A DNA stretch of 64,000 nt from contig CAMXCT020002779.1 of assembly GCA_947184155.2 (NCBI GenBank), positions 205,831 to 269,830 on the forward strand. The letters are read 5' to 3'. A program made the translations under genes and the position numbers. A model generated the notes under the pieces. It had not been told where the DNA came from and did no database searches. It worked only from the letters and a program-made list of their open reading frames with translations. This document shows, in pieces, positions 35,481 to 47,445 of this stretch (position 1 is its first letter; the number at the start of each line of letters is the position of its first letter). This DNA comes from Cladocopium goreaui. Lineage: Eukaryota > Sar > Dinophyceae > Suessiales > Symbiodiniaceae.

Positions 35481-36979
35481 CTGGTCTGCCTAGGCTGTAC
35501 TGGTCAGCAGAACAGCAACGGGGAACACTTGTTGAGATGGGGTTTAGATATGTTTAGATATGTTTTAATCAGAAAGTTGAAGCTGCCAGCTGAAATTCAA
35601 GTTCTCTACCTGACCTGGATCTTTTGTGTTTCAAACAGCCGACATCCGGCCTGATTGCCCGACAGAACTCCTTCGCGACAGGGCGTCGCATGAGAGAAAA
35701 GGGCCTCAAATGACGGGATCAGCGCAGTCGGATGATCACTGGTTTTTTTGGTAAATGAGCAGTGGATCACTACCAACTCATACAACTTGTGATATCTCGT
35801 GATCATGATGGTTGTTGATGCTGTTGGGATCACAACTTATGTTACGAATCTATTTACTGATCTAGTCTGTTCACTAGCTTCAGGGATTATCCCCGTCTTG
35901 AATTCATCACCAGCTTCCCAGCTTGAGATCTTCACATGTAACGGCTGGTGAGCACTTGTGTCATAGCTGTTTTGTCCATGGGCTGTCCTGCTCGCAAGCA
36001 GCACAACAGGGAGCGATCAGCACAACTATGGAGGTAGAACCCGTTATAACCCGTTCCCCGTTGAGGTTCAACGACGCGGTTTGAGGGATTTCTACATATT
36101 TGCAAATGATATCTAATTAATTATATAGGTATTAGAATCCATACATGAATCTACCGGATTCTTCGGGGAACCTGGCTTTACCGCTAAATGTCATTCATAT
36201 ATCTACCAGCTCTGGGTCCTAGGTCTGGCAATACTTTGTCCAAACCATTCACGCCGTTCCTTAGGACTCAAGCAGTCGCACTTGCATCGTGTTTTTTGGA
36301 TTTTTTTGGCAGGAGATGATCTTGTTTGATTGGATGCACACTCCTGTTCTCACAGAATCTAGTTGACGACATGTTGAAACCAGGTTCAAACAATCACGTC
36401 CATCACTTATGTCCAGACCTTGGCATTTCCCCAAAACACGCGCATGCGATTCAACAAGAGCAGCTTGAAGCAAATGCAGTGCAGCAAATGCAGCAAATGC
36501 AATTCTCAGTTAGTACGTTCATGGCCACAGAGAAGTGTTGAAACCAACAGGCACTCCAAACCGTCTTTCAGAGTCCTGTCTCGACTGAGAACCCGACTCA
36601 TCTGTCTCTTCCCTAAAACCCTGTCATGGCTGACACCAGCTGCTGACACAAACCAACGAGGGCAGAGGCGATTCAAACAAAAAGGTCAAAAGTTGGTTTT
36701 AGTACCACGAAAAACGGATAGATTATAGATGTTTATAGTAACCATTAGTAACCTCAAATACACATATATATATATATACCCTTTAATGTGCAGTAATCTA
36801 CCACTCGTTTAATCATGTTTAAGTTTAATCGTAAGATCTGAATCTTTTCCGGGCGATTCCTCCCAGTGTGCCGGGCACCTCTACATGCCAAACGATGATA
36901 TAGCAAAAAGCCTCCACAATGAATGATGCTCTGGGGCGATGACCAAAGAAGTGGATGAAATATGTTGGGATAGTTTGAT

Positions 36980-37082
36980 ATAGAATTATAATATATATAA
37001 TATAATATATAATATAATATATATATATATTATATAATATATGTATATTATATTATATAATTATATATCATGATATATGATG
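36980..37082. repeat. AT-rich microsatellite
   Basis: ATATAATATAATATAT runs without coding character, just 3' of the probable terminal exon at 37109. Confidence 0.85.
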
Positions 37083-37108
37083 TGTGAATATGTGTGACAC
37101 TTCGGATA

Positions 37109-40100
37109 TCAAATAAGCATAGATTTGCGCAACATGCCAGGCTTGGGATGATCCTTGAGAATGTCGGCGGGTGTGGCTTCGACGGCAGCCTGAACCAAAG
37201 AAGCCATCAACTTCAGCCTGGGCGGGTCATCAGCAGTAAATAAGCATAAATGACCAGTATTGGTTGGTGTACAATGGATTATCCTGGTTGCTTGATTGAT
37301 CTTAATTGGGACTTTTGCAATGGATGATGATAATCCGCATTGGATAGTTCCTGTGGAGCTCGTAACTTTCCAGCAGGTAAAATTAAAACAGCCCAATTGG
37401 CTGAGGAAATTGCAAAAAAACATGTCTTCTTATTGGAGGAGTCTGTTTGGCACAGGTACAGGCCAGCTATCTTGGCTTCCTGGCACGTCTTCTCTGGTAG
37501 ATACTCCGATCTGTTCCCGAATCCCGTGGCCAACCTCCAGCTCCTGGCGATGGAGTCACCAAGGGATGCTGACTGCGAGAGGAGCGTAGAATTTTTAACA
37601 CCTGCCTGAAGCCAGGTGTTGCCAAACAAAGCTAAGTGCCTCGGAACATCTCGCAAATCACAAAACTTGCAGGTGCCTCTCTGGAAGCAAACTCAAAGTG
37701 CTGCCAGGGGCCACACTCACAGCTCCTCACTGAATACTTCACGTTCAGGAATTTGGCCCTGCCTAAGAATGAAGCCAAATACCTCGGCCCACAGTTGATC
37801 CAGTTGATCCCTACTGTCCCACAGCCACTAGCATTCCTCATTCTTCGAAGTTAGGCCGGCACGTGAACCGTCCACTGCAAGCTATCCGATCAGTGCAGAG
37901 GTCAGGGACCAAATACTGATGCGACCCTGGGAAACGCACGAGAAAGCAACACATCTCTTCTCAAGCTCCTGACCAGGGGACTCTAAAGGCTGGTGATTCA
38001 GAGCAAACTTATACAACAGCATACAACAGCCATATTCTCCCTTATTTGCCAACATCATCCAACATCAATATCCTTACACAATCCAATCGCCCTGGATAGG
38101 CGCTGTCCGAAGGCCTGCAGTTTGTTGCTAGCATTCTCCAGGAGCAATTGCAAAAAAGCCTGTAGCAGTGCCCAGGAAACAGCCAAGCGGGCCAAGCTAT
38201 CATCCCCCAAGCTTATGGTTGACACGGCTGACATCGTTGATTCCAAAAGCATCCAATAACCCTCCATTAAACCATATTAAACCAGTTTATACTTCACAAT
38301 ACAACTATCAATGTTGGGTTTTGCTCACATGAGTCGTCACAGCATGCTGGAAATCAAGACCAACTCCAACCTGAAAACCCGGACGGTCCCTAAGTGCCGG
38401 CTGCCTTTGTTTCGACGGGCCTTGATCTCCAATATGGATATCTATAGAATCATAGATATTCATACCAGCATCCGTTGCAAGAAATGATGATGCTGCTGCT
38501 GCTGATGATGATGATGATGATCAGTCTTATTAATGTATGTGGCGCATCCATTATTTTTACAAAGCATTCTTATCATATAAAAACAACATCCATGTTTACC
38601 TATGGGCCGCCTGGGCACATCTCCGGCTCTGATCTCCCTGGTGTCCCTGGTGCCTCTGCCCACACGGGGCACATGCTGCATAAGTAGAACCAAAGAAACT
38701 GGACACATTTCACCTGCACACGGTGCAACAAAATTGCTGGCAGAATTGCTGGCAGAATTGCTGGCAATCTTAAGGCTACTAAAGATTCTAAACATAGATC
38801 TGGGATTAAAATTTGGATGAAGGGACTCCGCAAAAACAAGAAAAAACTGCTACCTGATTACCAACCTAACCGCTTTGGAGGACAGCAAAATGGTGCCAAA
38901 ACATGCAAACATCTTGATATGGTCCTGCTTAAGTCTCCCGGTTGCCATGATCCAGAAGTATTCATTGACTTCATCAGGTCCGCTGCGACCAGAGTCAACG
39001 CCATTCCCGTAATTTAACTCGTGCCATGCTTGATCATCATGATCCAATGAACAGGACTCGACACCCTGCTTGTTTGCCTTGTGCGTGTTCAGGATCACGT
39101 CTTTGAAAATTGTCATCATGGCTGACCTGTTATATAATCTTCAGCACTTTTTTGCTGCCAAAACTCACAACTTCTCAGCACTCGGATGCATCGAGACCCC
39201 GGCACTAGTTGCTGTTGCTGGCAGCGTCGTTCTGTGTCATCTTTTGCTGTGTTCATGAGGTTGGTCTGCAAGTACCTGAGCTGCATCATCTTGGCAAAAA
39301 AAAAAAATCAAGCAACTGGGGCCACCTTAAACTTCCAATATCAGTTTCTTCCTCCAGAAATCACAAGTTCTGTGCTCCTCCATCAGCCGCAACTCAGGCT
39401 TCGGCTCAAAGAACAGCATCATCTGGGCGTCCAAAATGTTGGCCTTATGGGTGCTACATGGTGCTACCATATGGAGCTTGGCTGTGAAAAATGTGAGAGA
39501 AAAAAACGGAAGAAAATGCTTGGATAACCGTGGTTTGTGATATGTTGTGATTGGTTGCATATGCCATCATATGCCTGTTTTCCAATCACACTTCAATCAA
39601 CCTCATCAACCCGAGATTTTTTACCCGAGGCAGCAACCATGGCGTCCCTCTCTTCCCTCATGAAGTCCTGCATCTCCGCATGAAATCTGTGGGTTTAACC
39701 CACCAGATCCTGTCGAAACTTTGCCGCTCCTTCCAAGCACCCTGGAGGCCCTCACCAACGCCAACCTCTGGCGTTTTCGCATTCAGCTGGTTGATATCAG
39801 AGTCGATCTGAACCTGAAGGCTTGGCTGTCTGAAAATTGCCTCCAAAGATGTATCTCTTGATGATTTAAGATTGTGATAGAGACAGTGATACAACATAAA
39901 GCCATGATGGGCCATAGGGGTATACTGTATACCCCCTGTAAGACATCTTGGCATCAAACAAACTTCATTGAAACTGCCTCATCAAATATCCAGCAACAGC
40001 TGGGATCCACACCAACTGGCGCACGATCAAAATGTGCAGGTAGATACTCAGGGAAGGCCTTAGGAGTTGGGCCCTCAAGGTCCTTGACGGGCAGATTAGG

Positions 40101-40320
40101 AGGACTGATGAACCATGGCTGTGGCTCAAAGGAAAGAGTAGCAATGGACTTATAAAATGCACATCTAATCCATTTAACAATCCATTTTTGGTGTGAAGGG
40201 CAGGCCGTCCAGTCTGGGCCACTCGCATGTAGCCGCAAATCAGCAGCAAACCTCCCACCTTGTGCGCAGCATGCGTACGACTTCGATTTTGATGCATCGA
40301 ACAAAGGACAAAGAAAACAC
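37109..40320 (-). CDS. unidentified multi-exon gene, helical protein
   Basis: Probable exons in transcription order: ~40320-40200 (GGRFAADLRLHASGPDW), ~40150-39965 (FEPQPWFISPPNLPVKDLEG, FPEYLPAHFDRAPVG), ~39840-39715 and 39667-39625 (QVQIDSDINQLNAKTPEVG, then DFMREERDAMVAASG), ~39455-39355 (ANILDAQMMLFFEPKPELRL), ~39300-39150 (MMQLRYLQTNLMNTAKDD), ~39000-38860, ~38255-38075 (SLARLAVSWALLQAFLQLLL, ENASNKLQAFGQRLSRA), ~37825-37730 (LWAEVFGFILRQGQIPEREV), ~37580-37450 and 37230-37109 (LMASLVQAAVEATPADILKD, stop at 37109). The segments are rich in amphipathic helix and have adjacent AG and GT/GC signals. No family recognised. Treating them as one gene is an inference from order and spacing. Confidence 0.5.
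38485..38525. repeat. (GATGCT)/(GATGAT) trinucleotide microsatellite
   Basis: A short imperfect run of ATGATG and GCTGCTGCT units in presumed intron sequence. Confidence 0.8.
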
Positions 40321-40559
40321 ATCCCCATATCCCCATGCCGAACCATGAATATTTGAGAATAACATGTGAATGTCGTGGAGCCATGGCATGGCCACTGTTG
40401 CAGAGCATCAAAACACATGACAAAGCATTCGAAATTCGAATCTGGCAACTCGATGCCGGGATTGGAATTCGGGCCAATCTTGAATCCAAGTGTCAATTAT
40501 TTTCTATGGGTGGCAAGTGATAATTTCTCTTCACGCGCTTGCAATCTTCTTCTCGACAT

Positions 40560-41570
40560 GTTGTGAAAAAATAAACATGTAATTGTATAATATATAAACA
40601 TGTGCCTTTGCAAATTGATTTGATAGTTCAGTTGCGATCAGCTCTCCAAAGTGATTCACCTCTATCCGACCCCGTATCATCCAATGTTTTGAAGTCAAGA
40701 TATCAAGGGGTCGGGAAGGTACTTCCTGCGGTCGGGTTTGGTTTTTTCGTGACTTTTTACAGCAAGCGGCTTTCCTTGTTGCAGTTTTACATTGAAGAAG
40801 TTCGGCAAGAAAAAACAGCAGTCGTGTGTTTTTTTCAAACTCCTGAAGCTTGCGGGTAATGTCTCAAACGCTGTGAAAGAACGCTGCGACGCAGGTCCGA
40901 TTTTTCGACGTGGGCATGAATGCAAGTGGGACCAAGGGTTATTTAATGTATTACATGACATTGTCAATGAGCAAGGATGTGTGTGTGACAGGATATATAG
41001 ATGTATGGCAAACACAACACGCTGGGTCCTGGGTGCCGAACCCAGTTGCGATGCTTTGGAACCTCAGTACAGAAGGCAAACAGCAGGGCAGGAGATGACT
41101 TGTGCAACAGCTGAAGGTGAGAAAAAGGATCGAGAGGTGGCAATGTGGCAACCCAATAAAAACGTATGTAAAAAAATCATACCTACAATGTCTGGCCATG
41201 TCTGACCCCTACTACTTCCCGAAAAGGGCTGGGCTCTCCAATCCATATCAACTCCCAATCAACTCCAAATCAGAGGGAAACACCGATAATCATGAGTTGA
41301 TCGGTATAACTTTGTTAAGTTATTTTAAACAAAATCCAATCCCCCGAATGTTAAACAACCCATGGTCCTAAATATACATGCAACTCTAATGATTTAATAA
41401 AACCAGCGTTTCTGATGGCTGTTGAATATGAATGGGGATGAAACTATAACTATAAACATAGTTATGGCTATAACATGCTATAACCATTCATAGATTCATA
41501 TTATATATAGTTTATCAAAGGAAGTTTAGGGGGAGAAACTTCCGTGTTACGGACTTTTAGAATGTCAGGG
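40560..41570. other. stretch without a confident gene
   Basis: Frames on both strands are partly open. A minus-strand stretch near 40870-40915 (HVEKSDLRRSVLSQRLRHY) could be a 5' exon of the gene at 37109-40320. Nothing else is supportable. Confidence 0.3.
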
Positions 41571-41660
41571 AAAGAGTTAGTCAAAGAAAGAGTTAGTGAG
41601 GGAAAGAGTTAGTTAGGGAAAGAGGTAGTCAAAGAAAGAGTTAGTGAGGGACAGAGTTAA
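41550..41660. repeat. AAAGAGTTAGT-type short tandem repeat
   Basis: About seven imperfect units of roughly 15 bp built on GGGAAAGAGTTAGT and AAAGAAAGAGTTAGT lie directly left of the 409-bp array. Confidence 0.85.
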
Positions 41661-41690
41661 TTGTAAATGACATCTTCAAGTTGGATTTTT

Positions 41691-42476
41691 GAAGGAAGTC
41701 TCGCACGAAATGCGTTTTTGAGAGATAGCAGATGCACGAAACCCTATGTTTTTCCATACAAAGTCCGTCCCCGAACCTCGATGATCTACCTCTGCGGTGC
41801 GACGGTTGCGAGACGGTCTCGTGTGTGGTCGGATCATGGGCGGATCATGGGCGGATCATTCTCGGATCGGTTCCGCATTGTAAATGGGGTTTCACCTGTT
41901 TTTCGTGCATGTGCGGTCGACAGAATTCCATTGTGATTTGCAACTGTAGGATCGTTCCCGCAATGTAAATGGGATTGCAAGTGGTGCTGGTGGATGAGTT
42001 GCCGATGGAATTCCATTGTGATTTGCAACTGTAGGATCGTTCCCGCAATGCAAATGGCATTGCAAGTGGTGCTGGTGGAAGAGTTGCCGATGGAGTTTTG
42101 AAGGAAGTCTCGCACGAAATGCGTTTTTTGAGAGATAGCAGATGCACGAAACCCTATGTTTTTCCATACAAAGTCCGTCCCCGAACCTCGATGATCTACC
42201 TCTGCGGTGCGACGGGTGCGAGACGGTCTCGTGTGTGGTCGGATCATTCTCGGATATGTTCGGATCATCCTCGGATCATTCTCGGATCGGTTCCGCATTG
42301 TAAATGGGGTTTCACCTGTTTTTTCGTGCATTGCGGTCGACAGAATTCCATTGTGATTTGCAACTGTAGGATCGTTCCCGCAATGTAAATGGGATTGCAA
42401 GTGTTGCTGGTGGATGAGTTGCCGATGGAATTCCATTGTGCTTTGCAACTGTAGGATCGTTCCCGCAATGTAAATG
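41691..42476. repeat. 409-bp tandem repeat, about 1.9 copies, with nested ~84-bp unit
   Basis: GAAGGAAGTCTCGCACGAAA begins at 41691 and again at 42100. The second half of each unit contains a ~84-bp subunit (GAATTCCATTGTGATTTGCA...GAGTTGCCGATG), seen near 41925, 42009, 42345 and 42429. Open frames on both strands (up to 244 codons minus) follow the repeat and are not treated as genes. Confidence 0.92.
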
Positions 42477-43215
42477 GCTGCGTCAAGGTTGCTTCGTGCT
42501 GTGGCTGCATTGGTAATACTATTGTCTTTTGCAGCTGGACTTCGTAAATCGTATTGGAGTGGCTGCATGAAGGCTGCGACATGATTTGTCAGCAGATTTT
42601 CTCCATTTTGGCGCTAGTGATTTTCCTTCTAAAAATCCTTTTAAAAAGTGCTTCAAAATCGTCTTTTTTTCGCTCTGGCGTCGAGATCTGGTTTTGGAGC
42701 ACAATTTCCGACGCCGTTGCGCGTAGTTCTATTGTGTTTTGCAACTCAGTCTCTGCAGATCGCATTGTAATGGCTGCGTCAAGGTTGCTTCGTGCTGTGG
42801 CTGCATTCGTAATACTATTGTCTTTTGCAGCTGGACTTCGTAAATCGTATTGGAGTGGCTGCATGAAGGCTGCGACATGGATTTGTCAGCAGATTTTCTC
42901 CATTTTGGCGCTAGTGATTTTCCTTCTAAAAATCCTTTTAAGAAGTGCTTCAAAATCATCTTTTCTTCGCTCTGGTGTCGAGATCTGGTTTTGGAGCGAC
43001 AATTTCTGACGCCGTTGCGCGCAGTTCTATTGTGTTTTGCAACTCAGTCTCTGCAGATCGCATTGTACTGGCTGCGTCAAGGTTGCTTCGTGCTGTGGCT
43101 GCATTCGTAATACTATTGTCTTTTGCAGCTCGACTCGTAAATCGTATTGGAGTGGCTGCATGAAGGCTGCCACAGTGATTTGTCAGCAGATTTTCTCCAT
43201 TTTGGTCGCATTAGT
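42477..43215. repeat. ~296-bp tandem repeat, about 2.5 copies
   Basis: GGCTGCGTCAAGGTTGCTTC starts at 42477, 42772 and 43070. Copies differ by a few substitutions. Its TTCTATTGTGTTTTGCAACT portion resembles TTCCATTGTGCTTTGCAACT of the preceding array, so the two arrays share ancestry. Confidence 0.93.
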
Positions 43216-43227
43216 GTTTTTTTGTTC

Positions 43228-43522
43228 CACGTAGGTTTAGAGCAGTGTGAAGTGTGGGGCGTAAAGAGTGCAGTGTGAAGTGTGAAGTGTGAAGGAAGCA
43301 GTGGGAAGTGAGAAGTGTGAAGTGTGGAGTGAGAAGTGTGAAGTGTGGAGTGTGAAGTTTAAGTTTGGAGTGCGAAGAGCGCAGTGTGAAGTGTGAAGTG
43401 TGAGGTTTGGAGTGTGAAGGAAGCAGTGAGAAGTGAGAAGTGTGGAGTGTGAAGTGTGGAGTGTGAAGTTTGAAGTTTGGAGTGCGAAGAGTGCAGTGTG
43501 CAGTGTGAGGTGTGGAGTGTCG
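43228..43522. repeat. GTGTGAAGTGTGGAGTGTGAAG minisatellite
   Basis: A long irregular array of 7-bp-based units (AGTGTGA, AGTGTGG, AGTTTGA), in direct contact with the 296-bp array. Confidence 0.92.
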
Positions 43523-43559
43523 AGGGAAGGACGCGGTCGGGACAGGTTGTCTTTGAACT

Positions 43560-44840
43560 ATAGGTCATTTATGTTTGGGAAACTTCCGCCGCCGGCTTGC
43601 CCGGGTCTATGTTAGATGTTTATAGCTATAACCATACCCATAACGTCCCATTTCTGCTATATTGGCCAAATTCAAGGCATCACTGAGTTCCAACCGTGGC
43701 GAACTTCCCGCGAAGGGGTGGAAACCTCGAAGAACATAAAAAGGGGGGGAACATCAAACAAATAAAATATGTAAGCCGGCTATGATGTTGAATCTTGAAG
43801 AATTCTTGAATGATTCAACTTGGCTAACTTGATGAATCTTGACTAAGACGGCTATGATGTTGATAGACTCTCCCAGTTGATCACCACTGGATCAGTAGCA
43901 GAACTGGAAATTTTTCTTGGACAAACTTCCTGCTCAAGCAAAAATGGAACAGATTCATTGTTCAACAAAACGGAGCTGCTTCTGCTCAAACTACACCCTC
44001 TTTACCAAGGTGTTGTGATCTGTCACCAGATAGTCAATGGGTATTCTTTGAACATGTTGAGTGCGGTTCAAGTATGTCATGGTACAAGGAATCATCAAAA
44101 TGAGTGTTACCATGGCATGAGACCATCCATTCACTGCGGAAGAAATATTTGGAAGTATTGAAGGTTATATAGATGGTGGTGGGCAATACGGCAACAGACA
44201 CAATTGTATAATATATATATACATATATATATATATATACACACGTAAAATTACCTACAAAGCAATGTTTGGTGTCAAAACCAGGGTTTTTGCTGAGTCT
44301 GTGCTGTTAAAATCCTCTTCTTCTTCTTCTTCTTCTTCTTCTTCTTGATTCCCCATCCATTTTTCATATTAAAACCCCCCCTCATATCTGTTGAAGTCCC
44401 AATGGGTCCCATTGGTTGGTGTCACTCCCCACTTCCCCCGTTTTCTGGTGACCTTCTGGCGGCGAGTTCCGCCAGGCTCTTCCTCAGAGTAAAATGTCGG
44501 AAAATCTTGGGGAAAACCTTGGGAAAATGATGGGAAATCCACTGGTAAACCTGGGAAAATGATGATAAATCCATGTAAATCCACTGGTAAATCATGGTTA
44601 ATAATGGTAAATCCACTGGTAAATCGGTTAATCATAGTTAATAATGAGTAAATCCACTGGTAAATCATGGTTAATCATGGTTAATAATGAGTAAATCCAC
44701 TGGTAAATCCATGGAGTCATCATCACTGGGGAATCACGAGTATTGAGCAAACCATCTTCACAAAATTCGATGGCCGTTACTCAAGTGGGACAGCATTTTT
44801 CTTGCATCAAACAAAAACGAGAAGCATGTCGATCTTCAAC
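43560..44840. other. stretch without a gene; two simple repeats
   Basis: Contains a CTT run at about 44310-44346 and an array based on AAATCCACTGGTAAATCATG at about 44530-44712. A TA/CA run lies near 44211-44244. No exon could be supported. Confidence 0.55.
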
Positions 44841-44849
44841 TTTCAGGTT

Positions 44850-46290
44850 AGTTGCCAGACAGTGCCAGAGGACCCAGTTGCAAAGCTAAGCCCTCAGCAT
44901 CGCTCCTGGATTTACCTTCGAACATTGCTGTTGGGTCAAGAGTCAAAGGGAATCTTCCCATTTGCACATTGTCAGCCATTGCCAGCAACTTAAGCACAGA
45001 ATATACCGCATGTACAATGACTTCTCAAGCTTTCACATTCCTGGCCAGCAAGGCAGCAAGGGCACTTGAGCTGCTGCATCTGCTGGACAATGTTTCAGTG
45101 AATTCACAGTTCGCATGAGAATGGGTGGAATCACATCAAAAAAATGTGGTAAACCCAATAATTTACCATGCCCTAAATCACCATCAATGGGTGCTATATA
45201 CCTTTACCATCCCTTAAATGGGAGTTGTTTATGATCACTGGCATTGGATTTCCCGTGCTTCCCCATGGTTTCCCACAGTGAATTCACCCACCTGCAAAAT
45301 CTTGCCCAATGCGTAGCAGATTCGTCGCTGACCAGTTACCTTGCCGGAGCCCAGAAATCGCCCCTCGACGGAAAACCGGGGTCACCGCTGCAGATGCTCC
45401 AGGCTTAGTGGTGCACGGTAAAGGACGGAGTATTGTCCATGCAACGGATGTAGCTAAAGTCCTCTGAAATTGGGAGCGGAATGGAGTGGAACCACTGGAA
45501 GTGTGACACTGGATATTTTTGGATATACTCCAAGAAATCCAAGAATATATAAAATCAAGATTGAAGAACTTACAGCACCTCCCACTGAGAATTCATCTTC
45601 TTGTCATACCGCTTCCAACATTCTCATCACAAGAAGTCTTCGGCATGTTTTCATCTTGTTCTCTCACAACATGCCATGTTGAAACGCACACAACATGCGA
45701 AGATCAACGCCAAGTTCAACGCCGCCTCCCCAAATCAGCTGCAGCATGTCCTCCTCACTGCCATCCCCACGAACCACGAAAAAACATCTCAACGCAAAGG
45801 TGGGATGTTGACCTGGACAAACAGCTTCATGACGTCATGGAATCTTTCAACGCACACATCTTTGATGATATTATCAAACCATGTCAACCTTGTCATGCAA
45901 GTATCTTGACCCCTAGTGCATGTGTCCAGATGCAGGGACAGAAAGGACCTCATGCCCTTGCAGAAGGCTACTTGGGGTGATGGTGCTTAAACAAGTTTAA
46001 GGTAAGCGCTCAAACAGGCTGCGAAGATGCAGGTATTGACATATTTTTTGCTGAATTCTAGGTTTATACCATTTTAGACCACAAATCGAAGTTTTTCAAG
46101 AAAATCCCACCAGTCTGCCCAAATCCATCCGACACTGCAAGTGGCAGATATTTTTTGCCCACACTATGGGGCTCCAGCACTTCCAACCAGTGGTCCCCGG
46201 CCTGCTCGAATAGCCACACATCCTTCAGCCTGACACAGTGCGGCATTGATGACTTCAATACTTTGGGATGTTGTGCCTTAAAAAGAAAAA
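44850..46290 (-). CDS. small exons of unidentified gene(s)
   Basis: Exon-like minus segments: ~46290-46120 (two competing frames, one reading VRLKDVWLFEQAGDHWLEVL), ~45770-45710 (GDGSEEDMLQLIW), ~45430-45340 (PGASAAVTPVFRRGAISGLR, followed by a GTAACT donor) and ~44985-44850 (LAMADNVQMGRFPLTLDP then FEGKSRSDAEGLALQLGP). They lie 3' of the 46442-47038 segment and may belong to the same gene. No family recognised. Confidence 0.4.
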
Positions 46291-46441
46291 ACAGCAATGA
46301 TCACGAGTGCCTAGCTGGCTGTTTTGGACTTGCACCATTGTTGACCCATGGGCCCATAGCTGAAAGCTCTTAGTTCCCCATTTCAAGCGTTTCAACCTCA
46401 ACACCACGGCAGCACCACGCTTTTTTTTCAGCACCTGGCGC

Positions 46442-47038
46442 TCAAAGGAAGTCTCTGAAGCGACAACTTTTATGGCGCAACGCCTGACGAAAGCCTCCAA
46501 GATCCACTGGCGGCTCCAGCAGCACTGGTGCTGTCGCAATACCCAGGCGCTGTGCCATCTGCCATGGCGTCGGTTGTTGATGCTCAGACATCGTCATCTC
46601 CGCATGCTTCAATAGTTGCTGCAAATGTTCGGGGCTTTCTTCATCTACCACGCGATTCAGTTCCTGGATGTTCTCGTTCATCAAGGCGCGGTAGTCCTCA
46701 ACGGCTTCTTCACCATGGGCAAGACTGTGCTTCAATCCCATCTGCATCTCTTTCATGAAGCCTCTTCGAAGTTTCGGCTTCTTGGCAAATTCGGCCTGTA
46801 TCTGTGGGTGCAAGCGTTTTATGAGGCTTTCAGGGGCCAAATCTGCATGTTTGCCCTTCGAACCAAACCAGCCAAACAGAAAGGATGTCGGCTCATGGCA
46901 GCCTTGTGTCACATGGGGATCTAACAAGTGGCCAATCTTTGGGCCTGTCATTCTGACTTGTCCAACCAGCGCTGCGGATGCTATAGCAAGTTGATAACAG
47001 TTGCCGAACTCTCTGGGTTCTACGTAATCCAAAACCAT
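46442..47038 (-). CDS. 198-codon open segment, unidentified protein
   Basis: This is the longest convincing unspliced coding segment outside the caspase-kinase genes. It begins MVLDYVEPREFGNCYQLAIA and includes LIKRLHPQIQAEFAKKPKL, RGFMKEMQMGLKHSLAHGEE and ALMNENIQELNRVVDEESP, so most of it should be helical. An AG (CCTTCAG) sits three bases before the ATG; it could be a trans-splicing acceptor for a leader or a cis acceptor. The 3' part may run into intron. I recognise no domain. Confidence 0.6.
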   Translation of the reverse strand: MVLDYVEPREFGNCYQLAIASAALVGQVRMTGPKIGHLLDPHVTQGCHEPTSFLFGWFGSKGKHADLAPESLIKRLHPQIQAEFAKKPKLRRGFMKEMQMGLKHSLAHGEEAVEDYRALMNENIQELNRVVDEESPEHLQQLLKHAEMTMSEHQQPTPWQMAQRLGIATAPVLLEPPVDLGGFRQALRHKSCRFRDFL

Positions 47039-47445
47039 TGCTGAAGGGTGGCTGAGTGTAGCTGGTCACACCCTAGTAACACTTAAGCATTGACTGTGTT
47101 TCAAGTGATTGAGACCACTGTCTCATTTGGATGCTTTCAAACAGTTTTACGGCAGAAATGATGTACCAAAATCACCACTTTCATCCTGTGGCTTAGAACA
47201 TCCACCATCAAATGGGAAGCCGGGACCATGGACTACCCACCTTCTTGTCGCTACGCGGATGATGTGATAGCAGCTCCTTGATCTTCTTGCTATCCTGCAG
47301 TGGATTGAGAGAATGTGTGGGGGATAGATGGAATATCTAAGCGTTGATCACACATAGAAATCATAGAATATATTGAATTATGTTGATAATATTCGAGAAT
47401 CATCTCCCGTAAAGTACATCCACACTCAGGTGATGATTCGAACAA

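Noticed and set aside
39954..40496. 180-codon minus-strand open frame as a single exon
   Set aside because: A second minus frame of 174 codons is open over the same bases. Only the parts with good composition were kept as exon candidates.
41925..42476. regularly spaced repeats resembling a CRISPR array
   Set aside because: The intervals are themselves repeated and belong to the higher-order tandem unit. No cas genes, and the genome is eukaryotic.
41834..42568. 244-codon minus-strand open frame
   Set aside because: It lies entirely in the 409-bp and 296-bp tandem arrays; the frame is open because the repeat unit lacks stops, and other frames are open as well.
45519..45980. 153-codon plus-strand open frame
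   Set aside because: It is on the strand opposite to every supported gene and overlaps minus-strand exon candidates. No domain recognised.
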